A DNA stretch of 55,092 nucleotides from CAZUVM01 sp964623885. Its GTDB lineage: Bacteria > Verrucomicrobiota > Verrucomicrobiia > Limisphaerales > UBA8199. The notes under the pieces are model-generated. The model had not been told where the DNA came from. It did no database searches and saw only the letters and a program-made list of their open reading frames with translations. Below are positions 19,202-27,119 of this stretch, piece after piece; the stretch's first letter is position 1, and each line of letters starts with the position of its first letter. Position numbers and translations under genes: made by a program. The DNA is taken from positions 1-55,092 of the forward strand of contig CAZUVM010000161.1 in the NCBI GenBank assembly GCA_964623885.1. The letters are read 5' to 3'.

Positions 19202-19376
19202 ACCACTTGCCATACTGATTGCTATCGGCCTTCTCTGATCTTTGCGTCTTCGCGTCGTTGCGTGGGAAAATCTTCCTTTTAGAGACTAAAGTCTCATTTT
19301 CCTGTCCTCAATTTTCTGTCTTAAATATTCCTGCCACGAATATTCTTGGCAGCTTTGGCATCTCCTTAACCCTTTC

Positions 19377-20132
19377 TTACGCAGCCGGCAGCCCAAAGTC
19401 AGGGCTTTGCACATGCCGAATAAATCCCTCCGCCTGTTTGCAGCCGCTCTCAACCCCGCGCATCCGCATCACCAATTCCTGCAACGCATAAAACTTATCC
19501 GGCGCCTGGCTGGCGTTCGCGTAACAGGCCGCGCGCTTTCGAGATTCGGTCTCGGTGATATTCACATAATGACTCGGCGTGAACTGGACCGTATCCTCTC
19601 CATTCGAAACCTCGTAATAATACAAGGCGAACGTCTTTCTCATCCGCAACCAGGCCTCGTAAACCAGCAACGAGATGGCGCGGTGGTCGGCATGGTTATC
19701 GATTGGCCAATGCGTGAACACCACGTCCGGACTTTCCGATTTCAGCAATTGATGGAACGCATCGTATCGTGCCTGGTCCACTACCGCTTTGCCGTCCACC
19801 TGGCCGGCGAACAAAGGCCGCGCTTTCAGGATTTCGCACGCTTGGTTCGCTTCGGCTACACGCACTTTGTTTTTGTCGTTGCCTTCGCCGCGATTGAGAT
19901 AAAGCAGGACAACTTCGTGACCAAGGTTGGTGTAACGGGCAATGGTGCCGCCGCAACCATATTCCGGGTCGCCGGGATGTCCGCCGGTGACGACTACTTT
20001 GAGCTTTTGTTTGGGTTCGTGTGTTCCGGCTTCTTGGCCGGCGGCGGTTTGAGCTGGTGGTAAAGTCGTTGCTGCGGCAGCCGCCAGCAAGCCGGTCCGG
20101 TTTAACATGTCGTGGCGTGAAATCGGTTTCAT
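19377..20132 (-). CDS. PIG-L family deacetylase (LmbE-like), exported
   Basis: Zinc-dependent N-acetylglucosamine-type deacetylase fold, 251 residues from ATG 20132. That start overlaps the stop of the upstream gene in an ATGA arrangement, showing translational coupling. The N-terminus (SRHDMLNRTGLLAAAAATTLPP) resembles a Tat or Sec leader, so the enzyme is probably periplasmic. The metal-site loop reads GGHPGDPEYGCGGTIARY (H52, D55) and the second site reads FTHWPIDNHADHRA. In canonical members the loop is AHPDDE; the first Asp, the general base in MshB, is Gly here. GEGNDKNKVRVAEANQA is also typical of the family. Substrate unknown. Convergent with the kinase gene. Confidence 0.88.
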   Translation of the reverse strand: MKPISRHDMLNRTGLLAAAAATTLPPAQTAAGQEAGTHEPKQKLKVVVTGGHPGDPEYGCGGTIARYTNLGHEVVLLYLNRGEGNDKNKVRVAEANQACEILKARPLFAGQVDGKAVVDQARYDAFHQLLKSESPDVVFTHWPIDNHADHRAISLLVYEAWLRMRKTFALYYYEVSNGEDTVQFTPSHYVNITETESRKRAACYANASQAPDKFYALQELVMRMRGVESGCKQAEGFIRHVQSPDFGLPAA

Positions 20133-20584
20133 TGTTCGGGCTTCTTCACCAGTTCGGCAAAATGGCCAATCAACTGCCCTGCTGGTATTTTGGTCCAATA
20201 CCTCAAGGTATGGACGGCTTCTCGGACTCTTTCATCCAGCCCTGGTTCGGCCAACAGCGCGTCCGCCTCTTGAGCCAATTGATGTCTGCCGAATTGCGTC
20301 ACCAGGTAGAACGGAAGCTGCCGCAGGCTGGCTTCCAAATGGCCGTCGCCGAGGCGAATCAGAATTTCCCGGCAACTCAGCGGGCAACGCGGTTCGAGGG
20401 CGACCAGCAGATTGGCGGCAGTCGCGTAGGCTGGATAAGGGTAGCGTCGAAAATCGGAGGCAATCGGGAAAAGCGTCGCAAAAAGCTCTTCCTTGCTCCA
20501 ATGCTGCAGCTCATGGAGGACCTCGAAGAACCTGCTCGCCGATTTCACCTCGGCAAGTCTTTGCGGCAACTCTTCAGGGTTCAT
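20129..20584 (-). CDS. Hypothetical helical protein, co-transcribed with PIG-L deacetylase
   Basis: A 151-residue, largely helical protein with no signal peptide and no motif I recognise. It contains ELQHWSKEELFATLFPIAS, SCREILIRLGDGHLEASLRQ and PFYLVTQFGRHQLAQEADAL, a pattern of paired amphipathic helices that could be HEAT-like. Its TGA stop overlaps the ATG of the PIG-L gene by four bases, so the two form an operon and are likely translated together. The start ATG at 20584 is the only sensible one. A repeat-rich spacer with no gene lies upstream. Confidence 0.7.
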   Translation of the reverse strand: MNPEELPQRLAEVKSASRFFEVLHELQHWSKEELFATLFPIASDFRRYPYPAYATAANLLVALEPRCPLSCREILIRLGDGHLEASLRQLPFYLVTQFGRHQLAQEADALLAEPGLDERVREAVHTLRYWTKIPAGQLIGHFAELVKKPEQ

Positions 20585-20725
20585 ACGTCAGGACCTAGTT
20601 ACGCGGATTGTGCTTGTATTGTCATTGACGCTCGTACGAACGATGTCCAACGGGAGCGTGATGTCAAGCGTCGGAATCCAAAGGTTTGGTTTTCATCAGT
20701 GGAATCCCAGAAGCAGCGAGGGGAA

Positions 20726-20770
20726 GATTACGATTAGGATTAAGATTACGATTATGATTAGGATTAAGAT
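20726..20770. repeat. GATTAN short tandem repeat
   Basis: About seven to eight imperfect tandem copies of a 6-nt unit (GATTAC, GATTAG, GATTAA, GATTAT). Purely intergenic; any coding frame across it gives low-complexity peptide. Confidence 0.75.
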
Positions 20771-20814
20771 AATGAAGGGAGGGGGAGCTTTGGGGGTATT
20801 CAAAGGGTGTACAG

Positions 20815-20907
20815 GCCGTCCCACCGTCCCAAAGCCGGTAAAACCGAGGGATTTTGATTTTGCAGCCGTCCCACTGTCCGTCCCGGAGCGTCCCAGCCGT
20901 CCCAGCT
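20815..20907. repeat. CGTCCCA degenerate repeat block
   Basis: The words CCGTCCCA, CTGTCCG and GCGTCCCA recur about seven times in 93 nt, interrupted by a 40-nt AT-richer insert. No coding signal. Confidence 0.6.
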
Positions 20908-21035
20908 CTGGATCGAGAAGTGCGCAACTGAACTGCATTTCCCAAGCGTCAATGCAAGACCGTAGTACTCCGGATTCCGATCATTGTTGCGAAAACTGTG
21001 ATTATATGTCACAAGTAATGCGCCTCAAACGGGAT

Positions 21036-21111
21036 GGGGTCGTAGCTCAGTTGGTAGAGCGTCTCGTTCGCAATGAGAAGGTCAGGGGTTCGACTCCCCT
21101 CGGCTCCACCA
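21036..21111 (+). tRNA. tRNA-Ala (anticodon CGC)
   Basis: A full 76-nt cloverleaf. The acceptor stem GGGGTCG pairs with CGGCTCC and includes the G3-U70 wobble that is the alanine identity element. The D-arm is GCTC/GAGC with AGTTGGTA, the anticodon stem TCTCG/TGAGA carries loop TTCGCAA (anticodon CGC, reading GCG), and the T-arm is AGGGG TTCGACT CCCCT. The discriminator is A and the CCA end is encoded. A strong terminator follows at 21275. Confidence 0.97.
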
Positions 21112-21274
21112 TCCCGAAGAATGATTCTGGATGCCGGATGCTTGATGCTGGAAAACAGATTCCAGAAGAACGAGGTTCTGCCGAAGGTTCAGGGGAGAGC
21201 ACTTGGGCAACCACCGACCGCAACTTTTAAGGGGACCAGCTCAGAGGACAAGTGGCGGCAAAGCCAAATACCAT

Positions 21275-21316
21275 GAAATGGATTCCCCGACAGGGCTTCA
21301 CTCCATTTCTTTTTTT
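21275..21316 (+). terminator. Rho-independent terminator downstream of tRNA-Ala
   Basis: Stem GAAATGGA (21275-21282) pairs perfectly with TCCATTTC (21302-21309), with an inner CCC/GGG pairing in the loop, and is followed directly by seven Ts (21310-21316). It is oriented to end transcripts from the tRNA gene. Confidence 0.8.
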
Positions 21317-21343
21317 CCTCGGACGGTGAAGAATGGCACAACA

Positions 21344-21412
21344 GGTGGTTAGGGAATGAGGGTTAACCACCGCTGTCCCGGCATCTTTCCGATCTTGCCG
21401 GGACATTTTTTT
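21344..21412 (+). ncRNA. Tandem-hairpin RNA ending in intrinsic terminator (candidate sRNA 3' end)
   Basis: Two adjacent perfect hairpins lie 27 nt after the first terminator. The first pairs GGTGGTTA (21344-21351) with TAACCACC (21364-21371). The second pairs TGTCCCGGCA (21374-21383) with TGCCGGGACA (21396-21405) and is followed by seven Ts. The second is a textbook terminator. Because a first terminator already ends the tRNA transcript, and the next gene on the other side converges, this may be the 3' end of a separate small RNA. It could instead be a back-up terminator. No clear promoter is visible. Confidence 0.4.
21374..21412 (+). terminator. Rho-independent terminator, 10-bp perfect stem
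   Basis: TGTCCCGGCA and TGCCGGGACA form a perfect 10-bp stem with a 12-nt loop, followed by TTTTTTT. It lies between tRNA-Ala and the 3' end of the convergent prepilin-like gene. Confidence 0.85.
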
Positions 21413-21469
21413 GCAGGTAGGCCAATAAGTCGCAGCAAAGAGTGTCAAGGGGCGCTCCGCCGCGCGTTG

Positions 21470-22336
21470 TTATCGGCTCAAGCGATCAAAATGAGGCTGG
21501 TGGTCGCGGTTCCACAGCGCCAGGGCTGCGCCGTTGGTTTCCGTGAATAACGATTTCAGCGGAAGCGCTGCCGAATGTCCGTCACAGAATACCACCTGCG
21601 CCTTTCCACTGTGTCGCGCGTATGATCTCCTGGTGCTGTTGGCGAAACCCACCGCTCCTGAATGCCGCCAGAAACAACTTTGGCCATCGGCAATCACGTC
21701 ATCTTGTCCCGCAAATCCATCAGCTATCGCCAGCATAGCGCTCGGAGCCAGCACCTCGCTCTCGCTCACGGGATGGTTCCCGTCAAACGGGGGGGGATCA
21801 CCGCCGACCCCGTAGTTTACAAAATCGGCGAAAAGACGGCTCAACCCTAAGGAGCCATTAACGTCCCGGTACCCGCTCATCCCGTACGCGTTATAGCCGT
21901 AGTCCACGAAGCAAACGAACCTTGGAAAAGTCGGGGTGCTTGGCGGCGTCGCACTCGGACAATGCCAGAGTCCCAACGGTTGGTTGGGCTCTGTTAATTT
22001 ACTCCACTTAAATCGCACCGAATAAACACCCAAAACGTCTTGCCACGAGATCAGCCGCTCAGACCAGTAGCTATCGGTATCGTTTATAGTGAGGTTGTTG
22101 GTTTGAGAATCGTTCATCCCCAAAGGGTATGTGTGGTGATCCGACAAAAACTGTGCGAGTGCAACCCCGTGCTCGTGCAGATTATTCATGCACTGTGTTT
22201 GCCGCGCCTTTGCCGCAGCGCTCGACAACGTGGAGAGCACCAGGGCCGACACAACCATTATCACGACCAGCACAACAAGTAATTCCACCAGTGAAAAAGC
22301 TGACGTCCAAAATGTACCAACGTGCTTGCCCTTCAT
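21470..22336 (-). CDS. Prepilin-like protein with type II/IV pilin N-terminus and H-X9-DG-like C-terminus
   Basis: A 288-residue protein from ATG 22336; a TTG at 22351 would add five residues. The N-terminus is a prepilin peptidase site followed by the hydrophobic pilin helix (SAFSLVELLVVLVVIMVVSA), although the usual Gly before the Phe is Ala here. Then come ARQTQCMNNLHEHGVALAQF, a motif typical of the DUF1559/pseudopilin families abundant in Planctomycetes and Verrucomicrobiota, and near the C-terminus HSGKAQVVFCDGHSAALPL. Processing by a prepilin peptidase and inner-membrane or cell-surface assembly are expected from the family. No secretion genes lie nearby, so it is an orphan of its class. 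Exact role unknown. Confidence 0.88.
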   Translation of the reverse strand: MKGKHVGTFWTSAFSLVELLVVLVVIMVVSALVLSTLSSAAAKARQTQCMNNLHEHGVALAQFLSDHHTYPLGMNDSQTNNLTINDTDSYWSERLISWQDVLGVYSVRFKWSKLTEPNQPLGLWHCPSATPPSTPTFPRFVCFVDYGYNAYGMSGYRDVNGSLGLSRLFADFVNYGVGGDPPPFDGNHPVSESEVLAPSAMLAIADGFAGQDDVIADGQSCFWRHSGAVGFANSTRRSYARHSGKAQVVFCDGHSAALPLKSLFTETNGAALALWNRDHQPHFDRLSR

Positions 22337-22523
22337 ATAATAGTGAGACAAAAAGTAGCACCGGTCATCACGCTCGTATTCGCTTACCGCGGTTTGGCAG
22401 GCAGCAGTGGGTGCCCTTTGGCTGGCATAGATGAAAGCGGGCGGCGAAATAATCCGTCAAAAACTTCTTTAATTTTAGGTTGAACGACGAAGTTCAAGGG
22501 GCCAGATTAACGTCGGAGCTATT

Positions 22524-22874
22524 ATGAGATTCTGCCTTTACACGTCTACACCGGGGCTGGAGCGGTTTCCTCAGGCGGAGCGCTTTCATGTTTGGCGATC
22601 GACTCACAAACTGTTGATGCAGGAGGACGCGGGGTATCGTCGGAACGTGAGGCAATATCGGTGGAGGGTGCTTTGGCCCACCGTTCTGTTCACAATGCTC
22701 ACGCTGTTCCTTGCGTCAGAGACTGTTCTCGCTGCCACCAGAGGCGTCCCGGCCATACTGCTGAATGTGGTGTGCCTTGGTGTTTTATCCGTTGGATACA
22801 CCATTTACACTGTTGTGACGGCGTTCCAGGCGCAGGAATTCATGAACCAAAGCGTTGCCAAAGGGTTGCCGTAA
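22524..22874 (+). CDS. Small membrane protein, two predicted helices
   Basis: A 116-residue protein with a basic, aromatic N-terminal part (about 1-50, RFHVWRSTHKLLMQEDAGYR). Two hydrophobic segments follow, about 53-73 (TVLFTMLTLFLASETVLA) and 76-100 (VPAILLNVVCLGVLSVGYTIY), and a short cytoplasmic tail. A GGAG sequence at 22515-22518 is well placed for ATG 22524. I do not recognise a family. A zinc-ribbon gene follows after 26 nt and may be co-transcribed. Confidence 0.65.
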   Translation: MRFCLYTSTPGLERFPQAERFHVWRSTHKLLMQEDAGYRRNVRQYRWRVLWPTVLFTMLTLFLASETVLAATRGVPAILLNVVCLGVLSVGYTIYTVVTAFQAQEFMNQSVAKGLP

Positions 22875-22900
22875 TTGGACGTATGAAATGGAGATTTCCG

Positions 22901-23086
22901 ATGCCGATGACGATTCGCTGCTATGAGTGCGGCAAGGTGTATGATGTCGTTTTCACCAGCGAGGAGCGGCACGAATTTCCGTGCCCTGCTTGCGGCAAGG
23001 TGGAGGCGCTGAATTTGGGTGCGATTAAAGCGAAAGCGATTGCCGCGAATAAAAGGTTGATGGGAGGATTTGGCGGAAGGCGGTAG
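22901..23086 (+). CDS. Small zinc-ribbon protein
   Basis: A 61-residue protein with two CxxC knuckles: CYECGKVYDV and FPCPACGKVE, spaced as in FmdB/rubredoxin-like zinc ribbons, and a basic C-terminal tail (AIAANKRLMGGFGGRR). ATG 22901 is favoured because GGAG lies 7 nt upstream; ATGs at 22883 and 22907 are alternatives. Function unknown; small ribbons of this type are often regulators or nucleic-acid binders. A GACGCC/GGCGTC hairpin follows at 23100-23114. Confidence 0.7.
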   Translation: MPMTIRCYECGKVYDVVFTSEERHEFPCPACGKVEALNLGAIKAKAIAANKRLMGGFGGRR

Positions 23087-23099
23087 GTGGGAGCAGCAC

Positions 23100-23114
23100 G
23101 ACGCCAACGGCGTC
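23100..23114. terminator. GC-rich hairpin after zinc-ribbon gene
   Basis: GACGCC and GGCGTC form a 6-bp perfect stem with loop AAC. No T-run follows, so it may be a weak or factor-assisted terminator, or a dispersed palindrome; a related GC hairpin is at 42689-42703. Confidence 0.3.
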
Positions 23115-23165
23115 GGGACGCATTGTCGATTGCTCTAGAGCGGGCGGTCGGTACAATCGCGCGCG

Positions 23166-23669
23166 TTGTACGATTATTGGGCCACGTTCGTCGAATTGAT
23201 TTGTGCCCCGTTCCAGCATCTTTGGCTGGTTTGGGGCGTGGGGCCGTTGTACTTCGGGCTGTTGCTGAGCGAACTGACGTCGCCCAAAGCGAATTTTCGA
23301 ACGGCGATTCAGACCGGGTTCAGTTTTTTGTGGGCGGCGGCGCAATGGCTGTTGCTCTATTACCCGGCGCAACGGCCGGGCCGGTTGCCGGCGGAATTGC
23401 GCAATGTGCCGGTCACCTTGTTTGTGACGGCGCTCGTGTTGATCCTGGGCGCAATGGCGCTGGTGAGCGGACTCCGCAAGCGCTATCCCAAGTATTGCTC
23501 GTTCCTGGGCCACTCGCGTTTCGCCAATTATTTCATGATCACGATTTACCCGATGCAGGCGCATTACCTGGATTGGACCTGGCAACGGTTCGGAGCGGTC
23601 GCGTTGTTTGCGGTGCCGGTTTGGTTGATTTTGCATTTTGGGCTGATGCCGTTGCGTGCGGTGAAGTAG
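23166..23669 (+). CDS. Polytopic membrane protein of unknown function
   Basis: A 167-residue protein with about four transmembrane segments: 19-35 (HLWLVWGVGPLYFGLLL), 48-66 (GFSFLWAAAQWLLLYY), 82-102 (VTLFVTALVLILGAMALVSG) and 140-160 (FGAVALFAVPVWLILHFGLM). The start used is TTG 23166 (LYDYWATFVELI); no in-frame ATG lies close by and no good ribosome-binding site is seen, so the start is soft. The reading frame itself is supported by its hydrophobic pattern. Family not recognised. Confidence 0.6.
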   Translation: MYDYWATFVELICAPFQHLWLVWGVGPLYFGLLLSELTSPKANFRTAIQTGFSFLWAAAQWLLLYYPAQRPGRLPAELRNVPVTLFVTALVLILGAMALVSGLRKRYPKYCSFLGHSRFANYFMITIYPMQAHYLDWTWQRFGAVALFAVPVWLILHFGLMPLRAVK

Positions 23670-23673
23670 GAGT

Positions 23674-23738
23674 GGGTGGATGGATGGATTCTTGGATTGA
23701 TGGATGGGTGGATTGAGGGAGTGATGGAGTGGTGGGGG
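23674..23738. repeat. GGATGGAT/GGATTGA short repeat
   Basis: Degenerate 4-mer repeat GGTGGATGGATGGATT...GGATTGATGGATGGGTGG just after the membrane-protein stop codon. Low complexity, non-coding. Confidence 0.6.
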
Positions 23739-23812
23739 CAATCGCCGAGAGCCGAGAGCCAATCGAGAGACTACCAGGGAGCGGATAATGAGATGCGGCC
23801 TCCTCTTCCTTG

Positions 23813-23837
23813 CCCTCTCCTCCCGAGGAGGAGAGGG
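23813..23837. repeat. 25-nt palindromic repeat, copy 1
   Basis: CCCTCTCCTC (23813-23822) pairs perfectly with GAGGAGAGGG (23828-23837) around loop CCGAG. A second copy with one mismatch is at 25622-25646, and both are preceded by GGCCTCCTCT. Confidence 0.65.
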
Positions 23838-24358
23838 GGCAAGCTACGCGCTTGAACGTTCAACCTGTGCGTTTGAATATTCGAGCTCGGACCTTTGGAT
23901 ACGGATTTCATCCGGCTGGCCGCAGCTCTTTTTCTCCTTACGTTGCCTCAAGCAATATTAGCGGTGGAGGTGGAGAGGCAACCGTTTCGACGGTTTTTGC
24001 CACAGTTAAACCGCTAGGACGATTGCTCCCCGAGCGTGATCCCCCCTCGCTGAAGCGAAGTGTTAATGAGAGCACACGCCGGTTTGGGCAGCACGCCCTT
24101 AAGTCGTATCCTACAATTAGGTCGGCTTCTAGGAGGTATCATCACTATCGTAGATAGAGCAATCAGTTTTATCAATTCACACTGATGCGTGGTTTGTGAT
24201 AAACCAGGCCAGGAAAAGGAAGCGCGTTATGAAGTCGCGTCATTGTTGCCTGGCAGCGGTGGGTCATGAGTCTGCCAGGGAACTTACCTCGCTCCGGCCG
24301 GAGGGACGGGAACGGTCGGGACGAAAATTAAACTCCGTCCGAAACGAAGAAGAGACTC

Positions 24359-25507
24359 ATGAAAACAGAAAATGAATCGGGGACCAACTCCTCGAAGAGA
24401 CAATCACGAGCGGGTCGGTGGAATCACAAATGGCTGGCCTGTGCCGTTGTGGCATTGATTGGTTGCGCGTTGTGGCTGCCGGCGCAGCCCAGCGGTGTGG
24501 GCGGGAAGAGGAACTTCACCTGCTATCAAGCAAACGCATACATCGGGGCGGAATACGAGCGGGTGATGACGGTTGATCCCACCGATGTGGTGGGGCTGCT
24601 CTCGACTGTCACCGAGGTCTACGGCGATATCCTCGCCTCCGACCCGCCTAAGCGCATGGCAGCTCTGGCCGATGAAATCATCCAGGTCCAGCCGGACGTG
24701 CTCGGTTTGGAAGAACTTTGGACTCTGGAAACCGGAATGCCCGGCAATTTCATGGTCGATTACGACTACTTGCAACTGCTGACGAATGCATTGGCGGCTA
24801 AAGGCGCCCATTATGCCGTGGCAGTAGTAGCCAGCGAGCAAGACCTGGCTATGCCGATGTTCAGCGCGACGGGCGGTATCCAGTACGGGCGAGTGATCGA
24901 TCATGAAGCGATCCTGTATCGCACGGATCTGCCGCCGGGTTACTTGCAGGTAAGCAATCCGAGGAAAGGCCAGTTTGCCACCTACATGACACTTGAGTCG
25001 CTTGGGTTGGATATCCGTCGCGGTTGGTGCGCGGTGGACGTGTTGACGCGTGGTGAGAGGTTTGCGTTCATTTGCGCGCACCTGGAGGATGAGATGGCGC
25101 CGGCGGTGCAGGAGGCGCAAGGACTCGAATTGCTGGCCGGACCGGCCAACATGAAGACGCCGGTGGTGATCGTTGGCGATTTCAATGCGGACCCATTGCA
25201 TCGCACGGGCACGACTACCTATAGTGAATTCACTGCGGCTGGATTTAGCGATGCCTGGCTACAAATGAATCCAGGCAATCCGGCCGGTGGATTGACGTGG
25301 GGGCATGATGCGTCGCTGGCGAATCCAGCCAACGCCTTTATCTGGCGCTTGGATTATGTATTGTATCGGGGAAACGTGTTTACGCCGGCAGTGGCGTGGA
25401 TCCTCGACCCACAGATCAGAGCGGCCACACCGCCGCTTTGGCCGTCGGATCATGCGGCCGTTGGAGCGTCGTTTTTCCTGGGAAATCCGAAAGCGGGCGT
25501 GAAATAG
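24359..25507 (+). CDS. Secreted endonuclease/exonuclease/phosphatase family protein
   Basis: An EEP-fold (DNase I-like) phosphodiesterase of 382 residues with an N-terminal leader (KWLACAVVALIGCALWLPAQ), so it is exported. Family landmarks: the first strand NFTCYQANAYIG, the metal-binding glutamate region QPDVLGLEELWTLE, GDFNADPLH (catalytic Asp/Asn), RLDYVLYRG and the terminal SDHAAVGASF with the catalytic Asp-His. Substrates in this family range from DNA and RNA to phospholipids and inositol phosphates; the exported location favours lipid or extracellular nucleic-acid hydrolysis but does not prove it. The start ATG 24359 follows a GAAGAAGAG sequence. It is single, without close neighbours. 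Confidence 0.9.
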   Translation: MKTENESGTNSSKRQSRAGRWNHKWLACAVVALIGCALWLPAQPSGVGGKRNFTCYQANAYIGAEYERVMTVDPTDVVGLLSTVTEVYGDILASDPPKRMAALADEIIQVQPDVLGLEELWTLETGMPGNFMVDYDYLQLLTNALAAKGAHYAVAVVASEQDLAMPMFSATGGIQYGRVIDHEAILYRTDLPPGYLQVSNPRKGQFATYMTLESLGLDIRRGWCAVDVLTRGERFAFICAHLEDEMAPAVQEAQGLELLAGPANMKTPVVIVGDFNADPLHRTGTTTYSEFTAAGFSDAWLQMNPGNPAGGLTWGHDASLANPANAFIWRLDYVLYRGNVFTPAVAWILDPQIRAATPPLWPSDHAAVGASFFLGNPKAGVK

Positions 25508-25621
25508 GAGGCTGGCTGAGCTCACGCGTTCATGTGGATGATTTCTCCCTCTGAACCAAAGTGAGCGAGGAAGAAATGCCCTTCACCATGAACTTGAAGC
25601 GATGGCCTCCTCTCCCCCAAC

Positions 25622-25646
25622 CCCTCTCCTCCCGAGGAGGCGAGGG
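25622..25646. repeat. 25-nt palindromic repeat, copy 2
   Basis: CCCTCTCCTC (25622-25631) pairs with GAGGCGAGGG (25637-25646) around CCGAG, one mismatch from copy 1 at 23813-23837. Confidence 0.65.
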
Positions 25647-25786
25647 GAGTCACCGCCGCGACTCTCAGTAGGTTCAAGGGTTCAATGGGCGAAGTTCGCC
25701 TCGGGGAATTCTCACCCCAACCCTCTCTCCATCTGATGGGGAGAGGGAGAAGCCATTCGAGCGGGTTGGGTTCATGGTTAGCTGGT

Positions 25787-25803
25787 GCCGGCAAGATGCC
25801 GGC
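25787..25803. repeat. GCCGGC hairpin repeat
   Basis: GCCGGC-AAGAT-GCCGGC, perfect 6-bp stem. I recall this word as recurrent in intergenic DNA of related genomes, but only one copy is in the window. Confidence 0.45.
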
Positions 25804-25938
25804 GCTCCCAAGCTGCTTTGGCATGGGATCGGCTTCAGGCAAAGCGCCGGGTCGGCGAATGTTCTGACCGGCGCGGGCAATGTACGATTCAGAGACATTG
25901 TGTCCTGATAGGGTTCAGATCCCAGCCGATAGGGTGTT

Positions 25939-27072
25939 ATGGTTTGGCTAAACAGTCTTCGGATAAAGTCTTCGAATCCAAACGTGCGTCGACGAGCCGT
26001 CGAGGCGCTGGCGGAATCCCACAAATCGCACGACACGGAGCTGGTGGTAGCCAGCCTGAAAGACAAGGACGCCCAAGTGCGGTGCGCAGCGGTCAACGCG
26101 CTGGAAAAGCACCAGGGTGAGAATTGTTCGCAATCGTTACTGTCAGCGCTGGCGGATAAGGAAGCCGAGGTGCGCGCTGCCGCGGCCCGAGTTTTGGGGC
26201 GACGAGGCGATTCAACCGTAGTGGATGCTTTGGTGGCCAGCTTGAATGATTGGAACGGGGAAGTCCGGGCGGCGGCTGCGAGTGCGTTACGGCAGTTAGG
26301 CTGGCGTCCGAGGACCGAGGGGGAAACTGCGCGGTTTGAAATTGCGCTGGGCAACACGCGCGTGGCGGTTTTTGCCGGAGACGCGGCGCTCGATCCTTTG
26401 GTCAGCGAGATCCGGGATGACACCGGTTTTCAACGGCGCGCAGCGGTCGAGGCGTTGAAGGACTTGAGCGATCCTCGCCGAGTCGGGCCGCTGCTGCAGG
26501 CGTTGAAAGACAACGAATCGAGTGTCCGGGTTTCCGCCATCCACGCTTTGGAACGGGAGCTGGACGAAAAAGTGACGTCGGAATTGCTAAAGCGCTTTCG
26601 CGACCAGGATGCACATGTGCGGCTGGCGGCCGCGCAGGTGATTTCTCGCAGACCCGGCTCGGTGGCGGCGTATTTTGTGCCGTTGTTATCGGACAGCAGT
26701 TTCGAAATCCGGCTGGTTGCGGTTCAGTTCCTGACAAAGAACCCCGATCCGGAATGCGCCCCCGCATTGATATTGAGGCTCGCTGACACCGACAGTGACG
26801 TGCGACAAGGCGCGGCAGCCGCGCTGGGCCAAATCCGTTTCGGACCGGCCATCGAGGAGCTGGTAGTGACGCTGGGCGACGAGGAAAAGACGGTTCGAGC
26901 GGCGGCCGAACAGGCGCTCGAGCAGATCTACCCAGAATGGGCGCAGACTGAGGACGCCCTTCGAGCCGCAGCGCGATTGCAGGACTTGCTGGGAGTTCGT
27001 CCGCAGTGGGTACGCTCGGCGATTCTGCAAGTGCTGCAGAAAATTGGCGCCGTTACCCCGAGTGAATCCTAG
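25939..27072 (+). CDS. HEAT-repeat protein
   Basis: A 377-residue soluble protein made almost wholly of about ten HEAT/PBS-lyase-like helical repeats of about 30 residues, for example NVRRRAVEALAESHKS, AQVRCAAVNALEKHQ, AEVRAAAARVLGRRGD, GEVRAAAASALRQLG, SVRVSAIHALEREL, SDVRQGAAAALGQIR and KTVRAAAEQALEQIY. Residues of about 100-150 (ETARFEIALGNTRVAVFAGD) interrupt the array. No signal peptide, so cytoplasmic. Such arrays bind proteins; the partner is unknown. The start ATG 25939 is the first in frame after a stop-rich spacer. Confidence 0.88.
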   Translation: MVWLNSLRIKSSNPNVRRRAVEALAESHKSHDTELVVASLKDKDAQVRCAAVNALEKHQGENCSQSLLSALADKEAEVRAAAARVLGRRGDSTVVDALVASLNDWNGEVRAAAASALRQLGWRPRTEGETARFEIALGNTRVAVFAGDAALDPLVSEIRDDTGFQRRAAVEALKDLSDPRRVGPLLQALKDNESSVRVSAIHALERELDEKVTSELLKRFRDQDAHVRLAAAQVISRRPGSVAAYFVPLLSDSSFEIRLVAVQFLTKNPDPECAPALILRLADTDSDVRQGAAAALGQIRFGPAIEELVVTLGDEEKTVRAAAEQALEQIYPEWAQTEDALRAAARLQDLLGVRPQWVRSAILQVLQKIGAVTPSES

Positions 27073-27119
27073 AGCGGTGGTTGTGCACTACCCCTGCTTG
27101 GTCCAGGGCGATTCGGTTT

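Larger units (their letters stand above)
20585..21035. other. Gene-free spacer with two low-complexity blocks
   Basis: No convincing gene. It holds hexamer-like GATTAC/GATTAG repeats (20726-20770) and a CGTCCCA-rich block (20815-20907), then an AT-richer stretch just before the tRNA gene that probably includes its promoter. Confidence 0.6.
23670..24358. other. Gene-free, repeat-containing spacer
   Basis: No supportable gene in 689 nt. It contains GGATGGAT-type short repeats (23674-23738), a 25-nt palindrome (23813-23837) and a half copy of the 4945-5010 palindrome (24099-24115). The last 150 nt before 24359 hold only a purine-rich leader (GAAGAAGAG) serving as the likely ribosome-binding site. 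Confidence 0.6.
25508..25938. other. Gene-free spacer rich in palindromes
   Basis: No gene seen in 431 nt. It holds the second copy of the 25-nt palindrome (25622-25646), a CCCTCTCTCCATCTGATGGGGAGAGGG-like hairpin near 25719-25747 and a GCCGGC hairpin (25787-25803). Confidence 0.6.

Noticed and set aside
20726..20907. Possible CRISPR array
   Set aside because: The repeats are short (6-8 nt), degenerate and contiguous, without regular spacers of 30-40 nt, and no cas gene is present.
20493..21230. Plus-strand open frame of 245 codons running over the tRNA gene
   Set aside because: It crosses the 151-residue gene's 5' end, two low-complexity repeats and the tRNA-Ala gene; the peptide (IRIKITIMIRIK...) is translated repeat.
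21112..21316. Possible SRP RNA or tmRNA next to the tRNA gene
   Set aside because: No GGAA-tetraloop/SRP54-binding motif and no tRNA-like pair of ends with a tag reading frame; only the terminator hairpin is convincing.
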